Positions 34,314 through 44,725 of a stretch of DNA of 64,000 nucleotides are shown here, one piece after another. The position numbers and the translations under genes were made by a program. The stretch lies in assembly GCF_015751965.1 (NCBI RefSeq), contig NZ_JADOVH010000006.1, forward strand, positions 62,001 to 126,000, in the 5' to 3' direction. Each line of letters opens with the position of its first letter. Position 1 is the first letter of the stretch. The notes below the pieces were generated by a model. It worked only from the letters and a program-made list of their open reading frames with translations. It had not been told where the DNA came from and made no database searches. This DNA is from Frigoribacterium sp. CG_9.8 (GTDB lineage Bacteria > Actinomycetota > Actinomycetes > Actinomycetales > Microbacteriaceae).

Positions 34314-34317
34314 GGCC

Positions 34318-35067
34318 ATGGCCGACACAAACACGCTCGACGTCATCGACGCCCTGGGAAAGAAGGTCACATCCGTCGACCTCCCCGCGGAGATTTTTGA
34401 CGTGCAGACCAACGTTCCGCTCATTCACCAGGTTGTCGTCGCCCAGCGCGCCGCAGCTCGTCAGGGCACGCACAACACGCTGCGCCGCGGTGAAGTATCC
34501 GGTGCCGGTCGCAAGCCGTTCAAGCAGAAGGGAACCGGTCGTGCCCGCCAGGGATCGATCCGCGCTCCTCAGATGACCGGTGGTGGAATCGTCCACGGAC
34601 CGCACCCCCGCGACTACGGCCAACGCACCCCCAAGAAGATGATTGCGGCAGCATTGCGCGGCACCCTCTCGGACCGCGCCCGTGGCGGACGCATCCATGT
34701 CATCGACTCGCTCTCCGTCGGGGCTGTGCCGTCGACCAAGGCGATCGTCGCGCTGCTCGCCCGCATCGCGACTTCGAGCCAGGTGCTCATCGTGATCGAG
34801 CGCAACGACACCGTCAGCCAGAAGAGCGTGCGCAACATTCCTGGAGTGCACGTACTCACCTGGGATCAGCTCAACGCCTACGACGTCGTCGTGAGCGATG
34901 ACATCGTGTTCACCAAGAGCGCGTTCGACGGGTTCGTCGCCGGCCCGGTCAAGACCGCACCGGTCGAGGCTGCCGAGGACGACGCTCCCGTTAGCAAGAA
35001 GCGCGTCAGCCCGGAGCGTGCAGCGGCACGCCGGGCACTAGCTACCACCGGGAAGGCATCCGCATGA
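34318..35067 (+). CDS. rplD: 50S ribosomal protein L4
   Basis: The 249-aa L4 contains the exit-tunnel loop ([25 protein letters not shown]) and the globular domain ending [21 protein letters not shown]. It is longer than the usual ~205 aa because of a Lys/Arg/Ala-rich tail (about residues 215-249: [23 protein letters not shown]). In Escherichia coli L4 represses this operon, so the leader hairpins upstream are of interest. The stop overlaps rplW by four bases (ATGA). Confidence 0.98.
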   Translation: MADTNTLDVIDALGKKVTSVDLPAEIFDVQTNVPLIHQVVVAQRAAARQGTHNTLRRGEVSGAGRKPFKQKGTGRARQGSIRAPQMTGGGIVHGPHPRDYGQRTPKKMIAAALRGTLSDRARGGRIHVIDSLSVGAVPSTKAIVALLARIATSSQVLIVIERNDTVSQKSVRNIPGVHVLTWDQLNAYDVVVSDDIVFTKSAFDGFVAGPVKTAPVEAAEDDAPVSKKRVSPERAAARRALATTGKASA

Positions 35068-35366
35068 GCATCGCAACCCAGAAAGACCCCCGCGACGTCA
35101 TCCTGTCGCCGGTCGTTTCCGAGAAGAGCTACAGCCTGATCGACCAGGGCAAATACACGTTCGTGGTTGACCCGCGTTCGAACAAGACCGAGATCAAGCT
35201 GGCGATCGAGAAGATCTTCAGCGTCGAGGTTGCGTCGATCAACACCCTGAACAAAAAGGGTAAGACCCGCCGTACCAAGTTCGGTCTCGGTAAGCGCAAA
35301 GACACCAAGCGCGCGATCGTGACCCTCAAGTCCGGTTCCATCGACATCTTCACCGCTGTCGGCTAA
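35064..35366 (+). CDS. rplW: 50S ribosomal protein L23
   Basis: The 100-aa L23 lies at the tunnel exit where trigger factor and SRP dock. It contains [15 protein letters not shown] near the N-terminus and the basic loop [19 protein letters not shown]. Length is normal. It overlaps rplD by four bases and precedes rplB by 19 bp with a GAGGAGAG ribosome-binding site. Confidence 0.98.
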   Translation: MSIATQKDPRDVILSPVVSEKSYSLIDQGKYTFVVDPRSNKTEIKLAIEKIFSVEVASINTLNKKGKTRRTKFGLGKRKDTKRAIVTLKSGSIDIFTAVG

Positions 35367-35385
35367 GGACCGAGGAGAGAAAACC

Positions 35386-36225
35386 ATGCCTATTCGTAAG
35401 TACAAGCCCACGACTCCCGGTCGTCGCGGTTCCTCGGTTGCAGACTTTGCCGAGATCACGCGCTCGACCCCGGAGAAGTCACTTCTTCGACCGCTGCCCA
35501 AGACCGGTGGCCGTAACAACGCCGGTCGCATCACGACCCGTCACATCGGTGGTGGCCACAAGCGCCAGTACCGCGTGATCGACTTCAAGCGCAACGACAA
35601 GGACGGCGTCAACGCCCGCGTCGCTGAGATCGAGTACGACCCGAACCGCACGGCGCGCATCGCGCTGCTGCATTTCGTGGATGGCTCGAAGCGCTACATC
35701 ATCGCCCCGAACAAGCTCAACCAGGGTGACATCATCGAGTCGGGTTCCGGCGCAGACATCAAGCCGGGTAATAACCTGCCGCTGCGCAACATCCCGGTCG
35801 GTACCGTCATCCACGCGATCGAGCTGAAGCCAGGCGGGGGAGCCAAGATGGCTCGCTCGGCCGGAGCATCCGTTCGACTCGTCGCCAAGGACGGCCCGTA
35901 CGCACAGCTTCGCTTGCCGTCCGGTGAAATCCGTAACGTCGATGCGCGCTGCCGCGCCACGATCGGCGAGGTCGGCAACGCCGAGCAGTCGAACATCAAC
36001 TGGGGAAAGGCCGGCCGGATGCGCTGGAAGGGCGTTCGCCCGACTGTGCGTGGAGTCGCCATGAACCCGGTCGACCACCCACATGGTGGTGGAGAGGGCA
36101 AGACCTCCGGTGGACGCCACCCGGTCAGCCCGTGGGGTCAAAAAGAGGGCCGCACCCGCCACATCAACAAAGAGAGCGACAAGCTCATCGTCCGCCGCCG
36201 CAATGTCGGCAAGAAGCGCAAGTAG
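35386..36225 (+). CDS. rplB: 50S ribosomal protein L2
   Basis: The 279-aa L2 is required for subunit joining and peptidyl transfer. It shows [19 protein letters not shown], the SH3-like core, and the C-terminal signature [20 protein letters not shown] with the histidine thought to lie near the active site. It is full length, 12 bp ahead of rpsS. Confidence 0.98.
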   Translation: MPIRKYKPTTPGRRGSSVADFAEITRSTPEKSLLRPLPKTGGRNNAGRITTRHIGGGHKRQYRVIDFKRNDKDGVNARVAEIEYDPNRTARIALLHFVDGSKRYIIAPNKLNQGDIIESGSGADIKPGNNLPLRNIPVGTVIHAIELKPGGGAKMARSAGASVRLVAKDGPYAQLRLPSGEIRNVDARCRATIGEVGNAEQSNINWGKAGRMRWKGVRPTVRGVAMNPVDHPHGGGEGKTSGGRHPVSPWGQKEGRTRHINKESDKLIVRRRNVGKKRK

Positions 36226-36237
36226 GAGTTGTAAAGG

Positions 36238-36519
36238 ATGCCACGCAGTCTTAAAAAGGGCCCCTTCGTCGACGACCACCTGTTTCGCAAGGTGGCCAAG
36301 GCGAACGAAGCCAGCAGCAAGAGCGTTATCAAGACCTGGTCACGTCGCTCGATGATCATTCCGTCGTTCCTCGGTCACACGATCGCGGTGCATGACGGAC
36401 GCAAGCACATCCCGGTGTTCATCACCGAGACGATGGTTGGGCACAAGCTCGGAGAGTTTGCTCCCACCCGCACCTTCCGTGGACACGAGAAGGACGACAA
36501 GAAGGGTCGTCGCCGCTAG
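36238..36519 (+). CDS. rpsS: 30S ribosomal protein S19
   Basis: The 93-aa S19 binds with S13 in the 30S head. It begins [18 protein letters not shown] and has the family block [43 protein letters not shown] in shortened reading. It is complete and 25 bp upstream of rplV. Confidence 0.97.
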   Translation: MPRSLKKGPFVDDHLFRKVAKANEASSKSVIKTWSRRSMIIPSFLGHTIAVHDGRKHIPVFITETMVGHKLGEFAPTRTFRGHEKDDKKGRRR

Positions 36520-36544
36520 CGCGGGGACGGAAAGGTACAGAGAA

Positions 36545-36976
36545 ATGGTTGAATCCATGGCTCGCGTGAAGCACATTCGCGTCACTGCCACCAAGGCTCG
36601 TCGTGTTGTCAACATGATCCGCGGCAAGCAGGCGCACGAGGCACTCGCGATTCTGAAGTTCGCGCCGCAGGGCGCGAGCACTCCCGTCTACAAGCTCGTC
36701 GAGTCGGCCATTGCCAACGCGCGGGTCAAGGCGGATGCCAGCAACAGCTACCTGGATGAGCAAGACCTGTTCGTCTCATCGGCATACGTCGACGAGGGAA
36801 CGACACTCAAGCGCTTCCAGGCCCGTGCACAGGGTCGCGCATTCCAGATTCTGAAGCGCACCAGCCACATCACGATCATCCTGGCCACGCCGGACCAAAA
36901 AGACACCGCTGTTGCGACTTCGCAGCGTCCATCGGCCGCGCAGGGTTCAACAACTGCGAAGGCAGGGAAGAAGTAA
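36545..36976 (+). CDS. rplV: 50S ribosomal protein L22
   Basis: The 143-aa L22 lines the exit tunnel. The conserved core starts at [23 protein letters not shown] and includes the tunnel hairpin ([27 protein letters not shown]). About 25 extra residues at the C-terminus are low-complexity (Ser/Gln/Ala/Lys). The ATG at 36545 (VESMARV) is chosen; the ATG four codons later is an alternative. The last A of the stop codon is the first base of the rpsC ATG. Confidence 0.96.
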   Translation: MVESMARVKHIRVTATKARRVVNMIRGKQAHEALAILKFAPQGASTPVYKLVESAIANARVKADASNSYLDEQDLFVSSAYVDEGTTLKRFQARAQGRAFQILKRTSHITIILATPDQKDTAVATSQRPSAAQGSTTAKAGKK

Positions 36977-37785
36977 TGGGACAGAAAGTAAACCCCTACG
37001 GGTTCCGCCTGGGCATCACCACTGACCATGTGTCTCGGTGGTTCTCAGACAGCACGAAGGTCGGACAGCGCTACAGCGACTTCGTCGCCGAAGACATCAA
37101 GATCCGCAACTTGCTCAAGACCTCCCTCGACCGCGCCGGAGTGGCACGCATCGAGATCGAGCGCACCCGCGACCGTGTCCGCGTCGACATCCACACCGCC
37201 CGCCCGGGCATCGTGATTGGCCGTCGTGGCGCCGAGGCGGAGCGCATTCGCACCGATCTCGAACAGCTTTCGGGCAAGCAGATCCAACTCAACATCCTCG
37301 AGGTGAAGAACCCCGAAGCCGAGGCCCAGCTCGTGGCACAGGGAATTGCGGAGCAGCTCAGCGCTCGCGTCGCGTTCCGTCGTGCGATGCGCAAGGGTCT
37401 GCAGGGTGCCCAGCGCACCCCGACGGTCAAGGGTGTGCGCATTCAGGTCTCCGGTCGTCTTGGCGGTGCTGAGATGAGCCGCTCCGAGTTCTACCGCGAG
37501 GGTCGCGTTCCGCTGCATACTCTGCGCGCGAACATCGATTACGGCTTCTACGAAGCCAAGACCACCTTCGGGCGCATCGGCGTGAAGGTCTGGATCTACA
37601 AGGGTGACATCACGAACAAGGAGCTCGCTCGCGAGCAGGCTAACGCCAAGTCAACGCGCCCCGAGCGCCGCGACGACCGTCGTGATGGTGCCCGCGATAG
37701 CGGACCGCGTCGTGGAGCTGCTCCGGCAGTTGCAACCGCTCCGAAGGCAGATGCTGCTCCGGCAGCAGTAGCAGTGGAGGGCTAG
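36976..37785 (+). CDS. rpsC: 30S ribosomal protein S3
   Basis: The 269-aa S3 forms part of the mRNA entry tunnel. It has the N-terminal [22 protein letters not shown], the KH domain [20 protein letters not shown], and the core ending [17 protein letters not shown] disordered tail of about 50 residues (Arg/Asp- then Ala/Pro-rich) follows. The start shares one base with the rplV stop. Confidence 0.98.
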   Translation: MGQKVNPYGFRLGITTDHVSRWFSDSTKVGQRYSDFVAEDIKIRNLLKTSLDRAGVARIEIERTRDRVRVDIHTARPGIVIGRRGAEAERIRTDLEQLSGKQIQLNILEVKNPEAEAQLVAQGIAEQLSARVAFRRAMRKGLQGAQRTPTVKGVRIQVSGRLGGAEMSRSEFYREGRVPLHTLRANIDYGFYEAKTTFGRIGVKVWIYKGDITNKELAREQANAKSTRPERRDDRRDGARDSGPRRGAAPAVATAPKADAAPAAVAVEG

Positions 37786-37789
37786 AGCC

Positions 37790-38209
37790 ATGTTGATTCC
37801 CCGCAAGGTCAAGCACCGTAAGCAGCACCACCCGGGCCGTAGCGGCCAGGCGACCGGTGGTACAACGGTGACGTTCGGTGAGTACGGCATCCAGGCCATC
37901 ACTCCCGCCTATGTGACCAACCGCCAGATCGAGGCAGCTCGAATCGCGATGACCCGTCACATCAAGCGCGGTGGGAAGGTGTGGATCAACATCTACCCCG
38001 ACCGCCCGCTTACCAAGAAGCCAGCTGAAACCCGCATGGGTTCCGGTAAGGGCTCCCCCGAGTGGTGGATTGCCAACGTCAAGCCGGGTCGCGTGCTCTT
38101 CGAGCTCGCCGGCGTCAGCGATGAGGTCGCGCGCGAAGCGCTCACCCGTGCCATCCACAAACTGCCACTCAAGGCACGCATCATCAAGCGCGAGGAAGGC
38201 GACGCATAA
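37790..38209 (+). CDS. rplP: 50S ribosomal protein L16
   Basis: The 139-aa L16 sits near the A-site of the 50S subunit. It begins [18 protein letters not shown] and carries the loop [24 protein letters not shown]. It is full length. Its stop codon overlaps the start of rpmC by one base. Confidence 0.98.
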   Translation: MLIPRKVKHRKQHHPGRSGQATGGTTVTFGEYGIQAITPAYVTNRQIEAARIAMTRHIKRGGKVWINIYPDRPLTKKPAETRMGSGKGSPEWWIANVKPGRVLFELAGVSDEVAREALTRAIHKLPLKARIIKREEGDA

Positions 38210-38556
38210 TGGCGATCGGTTCCAAAGAGCTCGCTCCAGACGAGCTAGACACATTCGAAGATGAGCGACTCATCGACGAACTCAAGAAAGCCAAGGAAGA
38301 GCTGTTCAACCTGCGCTTCCAGTCGGCTACCGGCCAGTTGGACAGCCACGGTCGACTTCGCGCGGTCAAGCGCGATATTGCCCGCGTCTACACGGTGATC
38401 CGTGAGCGCGAGCTCGGTATCCGTGCCACTCCGGCCCCGGTTGAGGTAGCCCCTAAGGCTGCAAAGAAGACCAAGAAGACAGAGGAAGTCGCTCCGGCGG
38501 CTGCCGAGTCGGCTGCTGTTGACACGGCTGCCACATCCGCCGAGGAGAAGAAGTAA
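38209..38556 (+). CDS. rpmC: 50S ribosomal protein L29 with long C-terminal tail
   Basis: The 115-aa product contains the ~65-residue L29 coiled coil ([43 protein letters not shown] in full, positions 18-60) near the tunnel exit. It then carries ~45 extra residues of Ala/Lys/Glu/Thr-rich sequence ending AATSAEEKK. Tails of this kind are seen in related actinobacteria. The start overlaps rplP by one base and the end overlaps rpsQ by one base. Confidence 0.96.
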   Translation: MAIGSKELAPDELDTFEDERLIDELKKAKEELFNLRFQSATGQLDSHGRLRAVKRDIARVYTVIRERELGIRATPAPVEVAPKAAKKTKKTEEVAPAAAESAAVDTAATSAEEKK

Positions 38557-38852
38557 TGGCAACCGAAATCACACGCACTGACGCCGCAGAGACGGCGGCC
38601 GACCGCGGCTACCGCAAGACCCGTCGTGGCTATGTCACGAGCGACAAGATGGACAAGACCATCGTCGTCGAGGTCGAGGACCGCGTAAAGCATCCTCTCT
38701 ATGGCAAGGTCATCCGCCGCACCTCCAAGGTGAAGGCGCACGACGAGGCCAATGCGGCCGGAATCGGCGACCTCGTCATCATCAACGAAACCCGTCCGCT
38801 CAGTGCTACGAAGCACTGGCGCCTGGTTGAGATCCTCGAAAAGGCCAAGTAG
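38556..38852 (+). CDS. rpsQ: 30S ribosomal protein S17
   Basis: The 98-aa S17 is an OB-fold primary rRNA binder. The core [32 protein letters not shown] is followed by [39 protein letters not shown], given here in two family blocks. An N-terminal extension of ~18 residues is present, as in many actinobacteria. It closes the S10 unit; rplN begins 31 bp later. Confidence 0.97.
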   Translation: MATEITRTDAAETAADRGYRKTRRGYVTSDKMDKTIVVEVEDRVKHPLYGKVIRRTSKVKAHDEANAAGIGDLVIINETRPLSATKHWRLVEILEKAK

Positions 38853-38883
38853 GCCCGCGCCTACTTCGTATAAGGACACCTAA

Positions 38884-39252
38884 ATGCTTCAGCAGGAATC
38901 CAGGCTCAAGGTCGCCGATAACACCGGTGCCAAGGAGCTGCTCACGATTCGCGTACTCGGTGGCTCCGGCCGTCGTTATGCCGGCCTTGGCGATGTCATC
39001 GTCGCCACGGTAAAGGATGCGATCCCTGGCGGCAACGTCAAGAAGGGTGACGTCGTCAAGGCGGTCATCGTGCGCACCAAGAAAGAGACCCGTCGCCCCG
39101 ACGGCTCATACATCAAGTTCGACGAGAATGCCGCTGTTATCCTCAAGGCCGACGGCGACCCTCGTGGCACCCGCATCTTCGGACCGGTCGGTCGCGAACT
39201 TCGCGATAAGAAGTTCATGAAGATCATTTCGCTTGCACCGGAGGTCTTGTAA
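38884..39252 (+). CDS. rplN: 50S ribosomal protein L14
   Basis: The 122-aa L14 is a beta-barrel protein at the subunit interface. It starts [19 protein letters not shown] and includes the signature [26 protein letters not shown]. It is complete, opens the spc operon, and is 2 bp upstream of rplX. Confidence 0.98.
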   Translation: MLQQESRLKVADNTGAKELLTIRVLGGSGRRYAGLGDVIVATVKDAIPGGNVKKGDVVKAVIVRTKKETRRPDGSYIKFDENAAVILKADGDPRGTRIFGPVGRELRDKKFMKIISLAPEVL

Positions 39253-39254
39253 CC

Positions 39255-39842
39255 ATGGCGAACATCAAAAAGGGCGATCTCGTCCAGCTCATCAGCGGCC
39301 GCAGCCAGCCTCGCGGTGGCGACCGTGGCAAGCAGGGGCGGGTGATCGAGGTGCTTGTGGAAAAGAACCGCGTCGTCGTCGAGGGACTCAACTACATCAC
39401 CAAGCATGTTCGCGTCGGCCAGAGCGACCGCGGCACCAAGACCGGCGGCATCGAGACGCGCGAAGCGCCGATCCATGTGTCGAACGTGCAGCTGGTCAAT
39501 CCTGATACCAAGCAGCCGGCTCGCGTCGGCTTCACGGTCGAAACGGATGCCACGGGCAAGACCACCCGCACGCGGTACTTCAAGGACTCGCGTCGCAAGC
39601 CCGTCAAAGCGTCTGCAAAGAAGGCTGACTCCAAGAAGGCCGACAGCGCACAGGCCGACAACACAGAAGCCGATACGGCCGAAGTTGTCGCTGACGTCGT
39701 TGTCGTCACCGATGGAATCGTGAGTGGCGAGGAGTCCACGACTCCGGTCGCGACCGAAGCCGCCGCCCCGAAGGTGAAGGCAGCTCCCAAGGCGAAGGCC
39801 GCACCCAAAACCACCAAGGCAACTGAGAAGGACGCCGACTAA
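39255..39842 (+). CDS. rplX: 50S ribosomal protein L24 with ~75-residue tail
   Basis: The first ~120 residues form the normal L24 (KOW motif [21 protein letters not shown] near the start, then [14 protein letters not shown]), an assembly initiator of the 50S subunit. The remaining ~75 residues are a Lys/Ala/Val-rich low-complexity extension ([42 protein letters not shown]). Total length 195 aa is well above the usual ~105-120. The stop overlaps the rplE start by one base. The tail is probably flexible and surface exposed. Confidence 0.96.
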   Translation: MANIKKGDLVQLISGRSQPRGGDRGKQGRVIEVLVEKNRVVVEGLNYITKHVRVGQSDRGTKTGGIETREAPIHVSNVQLVNPDTKQPARVGFTVETDATGKTTRTRYFKDSRRKPVKASAKKADSKKADSAQADNTEADTAEVVADVVVVTDGIVSGEESTTPVATEAAAPKVKAAPKAKAAPKTTKATEKDAD

Positions 39843-40456
39843 TGACTGACACTGCAACTGCAGCTGGCACGGCACCTGTCAAGGCAGCCCAGCCGCGTCT
39901 CAAGCAGAAGTACAAGACCGAGATCTCTGCCCAGCTGGCGAAGGACTTCGGCTTCACGAACGTGCACCAAGTGCCCGGAATCGTGAAGATCGTTGTGAAC
40001 ACCGGTGTCGGCGAGGCTGCTCGCGACGGCAAGATCATCGACGGGGCTGTCAAAGACCTCACCGCGATCACCGGCCAAAAGCCTCAGGTCACCGCCGCTC
40101 GTAAGTCCATCGCGCAGTTCAAACTCCGCGAGGGCCAGCCGATTGGCGCCCATGTCACGCTTCGCGGTGACCGCGCCTGGGAGTTCCTCGACCGGCTCCT
40201 CTCGCTCGCGCTTCCCCGCATCCGCGACTTCCGTGGCCTGTCGGACAAGCAGTTCGATGGCAACGGCAACTACACCTTCGGTCTCACGGAGCAGTCGATG
40301 TTCCACGAGATCGACCAGGATCGGATCGATCGCGTTCGCGGCTTCGACATCACCGTCGTGACCACCGCCCGAAACGATGATGAGGGTCGCGCGCTGCTCA
40401 AGGCGCTCGGCTTTCCATTCCGCAACGCGGAGAACACCCCCGCACAGGCCAGATAA
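39842..40456 (+). CDS. rplE: 50S ribosomal protein L5
   Basis: The 204-aa L5 binds 5S rRNA and contacts the P-site tRNA. It has a short Ala/Thr-rich N-terminal extension, then [29 protein letters not shown], and the C-terminal [25 protein letters not shown] block. It is complete. The rpsN gene that commonly follows in spc operons is absent; a 23-nt hairpin lies there before rpsH. Confidence 0.98.
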   Translation: MTDTATAAGTAPVKAAQPRLKQKYKTEISAQLAKDFGFTNVHQVPGIVKIVVNTGVGEAARDGKIIDGAVKDLTAITGQKPQVTAARKSIAQFKLREGQPIGAHVTLRGDRAWEFLDRLLSLALPRIRDFRGLSDKQFDGNGNYTFGLTEQSMFHEIDQDRIDRVRGFDITVVTTARNDDEGRALLKALGFPFRNAENTPAQAR

Positions 40457-40487
40457 TTTCGTCCACAGCACCACCGATCATCAAGGT

Positions 40488-40510
40488 CGCCAATTTTGTA
40501 AGAGTTGGCG
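40488..40510 (+). promoter_or_regulatory. Hairpin between rplE and rpsH
   Basis: CGCCAATTTT (40488-40497) pairs with AGAGTTGGCG (40501-40510), ten pairs including two G-U, around a GTA loop. It lies 10 bases before the GAGGAAGG ribosome-binding site of rpsH. S8 controls this operon in Escherichia coli, so S8 binding is a possibility, not shown by sequence. Confidence 0.5.
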
Positions 40511-40537
40511 AAACCGGGTGAGGAAGGCATGACCATC

Positions 40538-40936
40538 ATGACAATGACAGATCCGGTCGCAGACCTGCTGACCAGACTGCGCAATGCTAATTCGGCATAC
40601 CACGACACCGTGTCAATGCCGAACAGCAAGCTCAAGGCTCACATTGCTGAGATCCTCAAGAACGAGGGCTATATCGGCGGATGGAAGGTCGAAGACGCGC
40701 GCGTCGGCCAGACTCTCACCATCGACCTCAAATACGGACCAAACCGTGAGCGCTCCATCGCGGGAATCAAGAGGGTCTCGAAGCCCGGCCTCCGTGTGTA
40801 CGCGAAGTCGACCGAAATCCCTCGTGTTCTCGGTGGCCTCGGCGTTGCCATCCTCTCGACATCATCCGGCCTCCTCACGGACCGCCAGGCGTCGAAGAAG
40901 GGCGTGGGTGGGGAAGTCCTCGCCTACGTGTACTGA
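40538..40936 (+). CDS. rpsH: 30S ribosomal protein S8
   Basis: The 132-aa S8 is a primary 16S rRNA binder. It begins [24 protein letters not shown] and ends with the [26 protein letters not shown] block. I chose ATG 40538 because GAGGAAGG lies ~10 bases upstream; the ATG at 40529 is too close to that site and 40544 is also possible. It is separated from rplF by 6 bp. Confidence 0.96.
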   Translation: MTMTDPVADLLTRLRNANSAYHDTVSMPNSKLKAHIAEILKNEGYIGGWKVEDARVGQTLTIDLKYGPNRERSIAGIKRVSKPGLRVYAKSTEIPRVLGGLGVAILSTSSGLLTDRQASKKGVGGEVLAYVY

Positions 40937-40942
40937 GCAGCC

Positions 40943-41479
40943 ATGTCGCGAATTGGACGCCTTCCCATTGCGATCCCCACTGGGGTCGATGTCACGGTGA
41001 CCGGCTCAGCCGTCACCGTCAAGGGCCCGAAGGGTGAGCTCGCGCTCACCGTCGCCAGCCCGATTGAGGTCAAGATCGAGGACGGCCAGCTTCTGGTCAC
41101 TCGTCCGGACGACGAGCGCGAGTCGCGCTCGTTGCACGGCCTCACCCGAACTCTGATCGCTAACCAGATCATCGGTGTCACGACCGGCTACTCGAAGGGT
41201 CTTGAGATCGTCGGCACCGGTTACCGTGTGCTCGCGAAGGGCAGTTCCTTGGAGTTCGCCCTCGGATTCTCTCATTCGATCACGGTCGATCCCCCGGCGG
41301 GCATCTCCTTTGCCGTCGAAGGCAACAACAAGCTGACGGTGCACGGCATCGACAAGCAGGCTGTCGGAGAAGTTGCCGCCAACATTCGTAAGTTGCGTAA
41401 GCCGGAGCCCTATAAGGGCAAGGGCGTTCGCTACGCAGGCGAGGTAGTCCGCCGCAAGGCCGGAAAGAGTGGTAAGTGA
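40943..41479 (+). CDS. rplF: 50S ribosomal protein L6
   Basis: The 178-aa L6 has two tandem related domains and lies near the factor-binding site. It starts [18 protein letters not shown] and ends with the conserved [24 protein letters not shown] motif. Length is normal. The next gene, rplR, starts within a few bases. Confidence 0.98.
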   Translation: MSRIGRLPIAIPTGVDVTVTGSAVTVKGPKGELALTVASPIEVKIEDGQLLVTRPDDERESRSLHGLTRTLIANQIIGVTTGYSKGLEIVGTGYRVLAKGSSLEFALGFSHSITVDPPAGISFAVEGNNKLTVHGIDKQAVGEVAANIRKLRKPEPYKGKGVRYAGEVVRRKAGKSGK

Positions 41480-41481
41480 TC

Positions 41482-41853
41482 ATGGCTCTCGGAACTAGAG
41501 GCAAGAGCAAGTCGGCCGCAAAGGGCCGCAGGCATGCACGTCTTCGCAAGAAGATCGTCGGAACCGAACTTCGACCGCGTCTCGTGGTCACGCGTTCAGC
41601 CCGCCACGTCTTCGTGCAGGTCGTCGACGACAGCAAGGGTTTCACTCTCGCCTCGGCATCGACCCTCGAAGCAGACATGCGCACATTCGACGGTGATAAG
41701 ACCGCCAAGGCGCGCAAGGTGGGCGAGCTCGTCGCCGTGCGTGCACAGGCCGCCGGCATCGCCGCCGTTGTATTCGATCGTGGTGGAAGCAAATACGCGG
41801 GTCGCGTCGCTGCCATCGCCGAAGGCGCCCGCGAAGGGGGACTCGACCTGTGA
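41482..41853 (+). CDS. rplR: 50S ribosomal protein L18
   Basis: The 123-aa L18 binds 5S rRNA. The core reads [31 protein letters not shown] with the usual C-terminal [25 protein letters not shown] prefer ATG 41482 ([14 protein letters not shown]), although a GTG at 41476 overlaps the end of rplF and is in frame. The stop overlaps the rpsE start (GTGA). Confidence 0.96.
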   Translation: MALGTRGKSKSAAKGRRHARLRKKIVGTELRPRLVVTRSARHVFVQVVDDSKGFTLASASTLEADMRTFDGDKTAKARKVGELVAVRAQAAGIAAVVFDRGGSKYAGRVAAIAEGAREGGLDL

Positions 41854-42548
41854 GCGACACGACTAACACCAGCAAGGAGACACCTGTGGCAACCGAAGCC
41901 GAACCGACCGTCTCGGTCGTCGAGACTGCGGCCGCAACCGAGCCGGCTGCGAACGAGCCTCGCGAGGCGCGCCGCGGCGGACGCGAGCGCAACCCTAACC
42001 AGCAGCGCGGGAGCCGCGACTCTGAGAAGAGCCAGTTCCTCGAGCGCGTGGTCACCATCAACCGCGTATCCAAAGTCGTCAAGGGTGGTCGTCGCTTCAG
42101 CTTCACCGCCCTCGTCGTTGTCGGCGACGGCAACGGACTGGTCGGCGTGGGATACGGCAAGGCCCGCGAGGTGCCGACTGCGATCTCCAAGGGCGTCGAG
42201 GAAGCGAAGAAGAACTTTTTCCGCGTTCCCCGCGTCGGCGTGACCATCCCGCATCCAGTGCAGGGCGAGGCCGCCGCCGGCGTCGTGCTACTTCGGCCGG
42301 CATCTGCCGGGACCGGAGTTATTGCCGGTGGACCCGTGCGTGCCGTACTCGAGTGCGCCGGAATCCACGATGTGCTGAGCAAGTCGCTCGGATCGTCCAA
42401 CACGATCAACATCGTGCACGCAACCGTTGCAGCCCTCAAGCAGCTCGAGGAGCCGAGTGCGGTCGCCGCACGTCGTGGTCTGTCGCTCGAGGATGTTGCA
42501 CCTGCGCGCCTCTTGCGTGCCCAGGCTGATGCAAAGGCAGGTGTCTGA
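41850..42548 (+). CDS. rpsE: 30S ribosomal protein S5
   Basis: The 232-aa S5 has a ~60-residue N-terminal extension rich in Glu, Thr and Arg. The double-stranded-RNA-binding fold follows ([33 protein letters not shown]) and then the C-terminal domain with [20 protein letters not shown]. The GTG at 41850 overlaps the rplR stop. A GTG at 41886 has a better ribosome-binding site (AAGGAG, 41874-41879, six-base spacing) and would shorten the tail by 12 residues, so the start is open. Confidence 0.95.
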   Translation: MSDTTNTSKETPVATEAEPTVSVVETAAATEPAANEPREARRGGRERNPNQQRGSRDSEKSQFLERVVTINRVSKVVKGGRRFSFTALVVVGDGNGLVGVGYGKAREVPTAISKGVEEAKKNFFRVPRVGVTIPHPVQGEAAAGVVLLRPASAGTGVIAGGPVRAVLECAGIHDVLSKSLGSSNTINIVHATVAALKQLEEPSAVAARRGLSLEDVAPARLLRAQADAKAGV

Positions 42549-42733
42549 TGGCTGCTCGCCTGAAGGTGACCCAGATCAAGTCCAAAATTAGTGAGAAGCA
42601 AAACCAGCGCGACACCCTGCGGAGCCTCGGGCTCCACCGCATCGGCGATGTCGTGGTTCGCGAAGACAACTCGCAGAACCGCGGCTACGTTCGCACCGTC
42701 GCTCACCTGGTCAAGGTCGAGGAGATTGACTAA
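42548..42733 (+). CDS. rpmD: 50S ribosomal protein L30
   Basis: The 61-aa L30 is complete: [33 protein letters not shown] covers the first two strands and helix, followed by [25 protein letters not shown], here given as two blocks. It overlaps rpsE and rplO by one base each, showing tight coupling. Confidence 0.97.
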   Translation: MAARLKVTQIKSKISEKQNQRDTLRSLGLHRIGDVVVREDNSQNRGYVRTVAHLVKVEEID

Positions 42734-43296
42734 TGGCTGAAAATACGAAATCTGCTACAGCCACCGCGGCAGCCCCCAAAAAGGCAACTGCCCCCAAGGC
42801 GACGGCGACCAAGTCCGCACCGGCCAAAAAGGTAGTGCAGCCGGTCACTGAGGCGCGTCCGCAGGTGCTCAAAATGCATCACCTCCGTCCGGCTCCCGGT
42901 GCGAAGAAAGATCGCACCCGAGTGGGACGTGGTGAAGGATCCAAGGGAAAGACCGCGGGTCGTGGAACCAAAGGAACGAAGGCCCGCTATCAAGTGCGCG
43001 TCGGGCTCGAGGGTGGAAACCTGAACAGCATCATGCGTACTCCGAAGCTGCGCGGCTTCAAGAACCCCTTCCGCGTCGAATACCAGGTGGTGAACCTGGA
43101 GAAGCTCGCAGAGCTGTACCCCTCCGGAGGCGACGTAACCATCGTCGATCTCGTGGCCAAGGGTGCCGTGCGCAAGAACGAGAAGGTCAAGGTTCTTGGC
43201 GATGGTGACATTGCGGTTAAGCTCAATGTTGCAGTTGACAAGGTCTCCAGCTCCGCTGAGCAGAAGATCGTTGCAGCGGGCGGTTCCGTAAACTGA
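42733..43296 (+). CDS. rplO: 50S ribosomal protein L15 with N-terminal extension
   Basis: The 187-aa product starts with ~45 residues of Ala/Lys/Thr-rich sequence ([19 protein letters not shown]). The normal L15 then begins at [36 protein letters not shown]. The C-terminal half ([17 protein letters not shown]...[13 protein letters not shown] type) is complete. Standard L15 is ~145 aa. It is the last ribosomal gene before secY, from which it is separated by two hairpins. Confidence 0.96.
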   Translation: MAENTKSATATAAAPKKATAPKATATKSAPAKKVVQPVTEARPQVLKMHHLRPAPGAKKDRTRVGRGEGSKGKTAGRGTKGTKARYQVRVGLEGGNLNSIMRTPKLRGFKNPFRVEYQVVNLEKLAELYPSGGDVTIVDLVAKGAVRKNEKVKVLGDGDIAVKLNVAVDKVSSSAEQKIVAAGGSVN

Positions 43297-43302
43297 AGTC
43301 GC

Positions 43303-43322
43303 CGCCGGGCCTCGGCCCGGCG
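43303..43322 (+). promoter_or_regulatory. GC-rich hairpin behind rplO
   Basis: CGCCGGGC and GCCCGGCG form a perfect 8-bp stem over the loop CTCG, only six bases after the rplO stop. It can act as a partial terminator or protect the 3' end after processing. Confidence 0.55.
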
Positions 43323-43343
43323 TTCGACCGAGTCGTAGCCGTC

Positions 43344-43367
43344 CAGGTGGCCCGAAAGGGCCACCTG
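43344..43367 (+). promoter_or_regulatory. 10-bp GNRA-capped hairpin before secY
   Basis: CAGGTGGCCC (43344-43353) pairs perfectly with GGGCCACCTG (43358-43367) over a GAAA tetraloop. It lies 22 bases before the secY ribosome-binding site AGGAGG (43389-43394). No T-run follows. Confidence 0.6.
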
Positions 43368-43399
43368 CTTCGCCCCAGAATTCTCACCAGGAGGCATCG

Positions 43400-44725
43400 T
43401 TGTTCAGAGCGGTAGCGCGGATCTTCCGCACCCCCGATCTTCGGAAGAAAATCGGTTTTACGCTCGCCCTGATTGCGCTCTTCCGCTTGGGGTCGTTCAT
43501 CCCGGCGCCATTTGTCAACTTTGGCAATGTGCAGACGTGCCTGGCGGCGAACTCCGGTACTTCTGGTCTGTACGAACTGGTTAACCTGTTCAGCGGTGGG
43601 GCACTACTCCAGCTGTCCATTTTTGCGCTGGGTATCATGCCGTACATCACGGCGTCGATCATCGTGCAGCTGCTACGCGTGGTCATTCCGCACTTCGATA
43701 CTCTCTACAAAGAGGGCCAGTCCGGACAGGCACGCCTGACGCAGTACACGCGTTACCTCACCATCGCCCTCGGTGTGCTGCAGTCGACTACCCTCATCAC
43801 CGTCGCCCGCAGCGGCGCACTCTTCCCCACATCGACCGGCACGCCGGAGTGCTCGGCCCTGATCACCAATTCGGCGTGGTACGCCATCCTTCTGATGGTC
43901 ATCACCATGACGGCCGGCACCGGCTTGATCATGTGGATGGGCGAGCTCATCACCGAGCGCGGCGTGGGCAACGGAATGTCGATCCTCATCTTCACCTCGA
44001 TCGCGGCCCGATTCCCCAGTTCGCTGTGGGCCATCCAGCAGGCGAAGGGCTTCGAGGTCTTCCTCCTCGTGATCCTCATGGGGATTGTGATCATGGGGCT
44101 GGTGGTGTTCGTTGAACAGTCGCAGCGGCGCATCCCGGTGCAGTACGCAAAGCGAATGGTCGGGCGGCGGACCTATGGCGGAAACAACACTTACATCCCC
44201 ATCAAGGTGAACATGGCCGGCGTCGTGCCCGTCATCTTCGCATCGTCGCTGCTGTATCTGCCTGCCCTGATCGCCCAATTCAACCAGCCTGCTGCGGGCA
44301 AGGCTCCCGCCGCGTGGGTCACCTGGATCACTGACAACCTCCGCACCGGTGACAACCCGCTGTATATGGCTCTGTACTTCCTCCTCATCGTCGGATTCAC
44401 CTACTTCTATGTGGCAATCACCTTCAATCCGGAGGAAGTCGCCGACAACATGAAAAAGTACGGCGGATTCATCCCGGGTATTCGCGCCGGTCGGCCGACC
44501 GCCGAATACCTCGACTACGTGCTCACTCGCGTGACTCTTCCCGGATCCATCTACCTCGGACTGATCGCGCTGGTGCCACTGATCGCGCTCGGCCTCTTCG
44601 GTGCAAATCAAAACTTCCCGTTCGGTGGCGCGAGCATCCTGATCATCGTCGGAGTGGGACTTGAAACTGTGAAGCAAATCGATTCGCAGCTGCAGCAACG
44701 CCACTACGAGGGCCTTCTCCGTTGA
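43400..44725 (+). CDS. secY: Protein translocase channel subunit SecY
   Basis: The 441-aa SecY has ten transmembrane helices. The N-terminal [26 protein letters not shown], the plug region, [16 protein letters not shown], the cytoplasmic loop with [18 protein letters not shown], and the C-terminal [18 protein letters not shown] are all present. It forms the general secretion channel with SecE and SecG. The start is TTG with AGGAGG five bases upstream. The stop overlaps the adk TTG start. Confidence 0.97.
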   Translation: MFRAVARIFRTPDLRKKIGFTLALIALFRLGSFIPAPFVNFGNVQTCLAANSGTSGLYELVNLFSGGALLQLSIFALGIMPYITASIIVQLLRVVIPHFDTLYKEGQSGQARLTQYTRYLTIALGVLQSTTLITVARSGALFPTSTGTPECSALITNSAWYAILLMVITMTAGTGLIMWMGELITERGVGNGMSILIFTSIAARFPSSLWAIQQAKGFEVFLLVILMGIVIMGLVVFVEQSQRRIPVQYAKRMVGRRTYGGNNTYIPIKVNMAGVVPVIFASSLLYLPALIAQFNQPAAGKAPAAWVTWITDNLRTGDNPLYMALYFLLIVGFTYFYVAITFNPEEVADNMKKYGGFIPGIRAGRPTAEYLDYVLTRVTLPGSIYLGLIALVPLIALGLFGANQNFPFGGASILIIVGVGLETVKQIDSQLQQRHYEGLLR

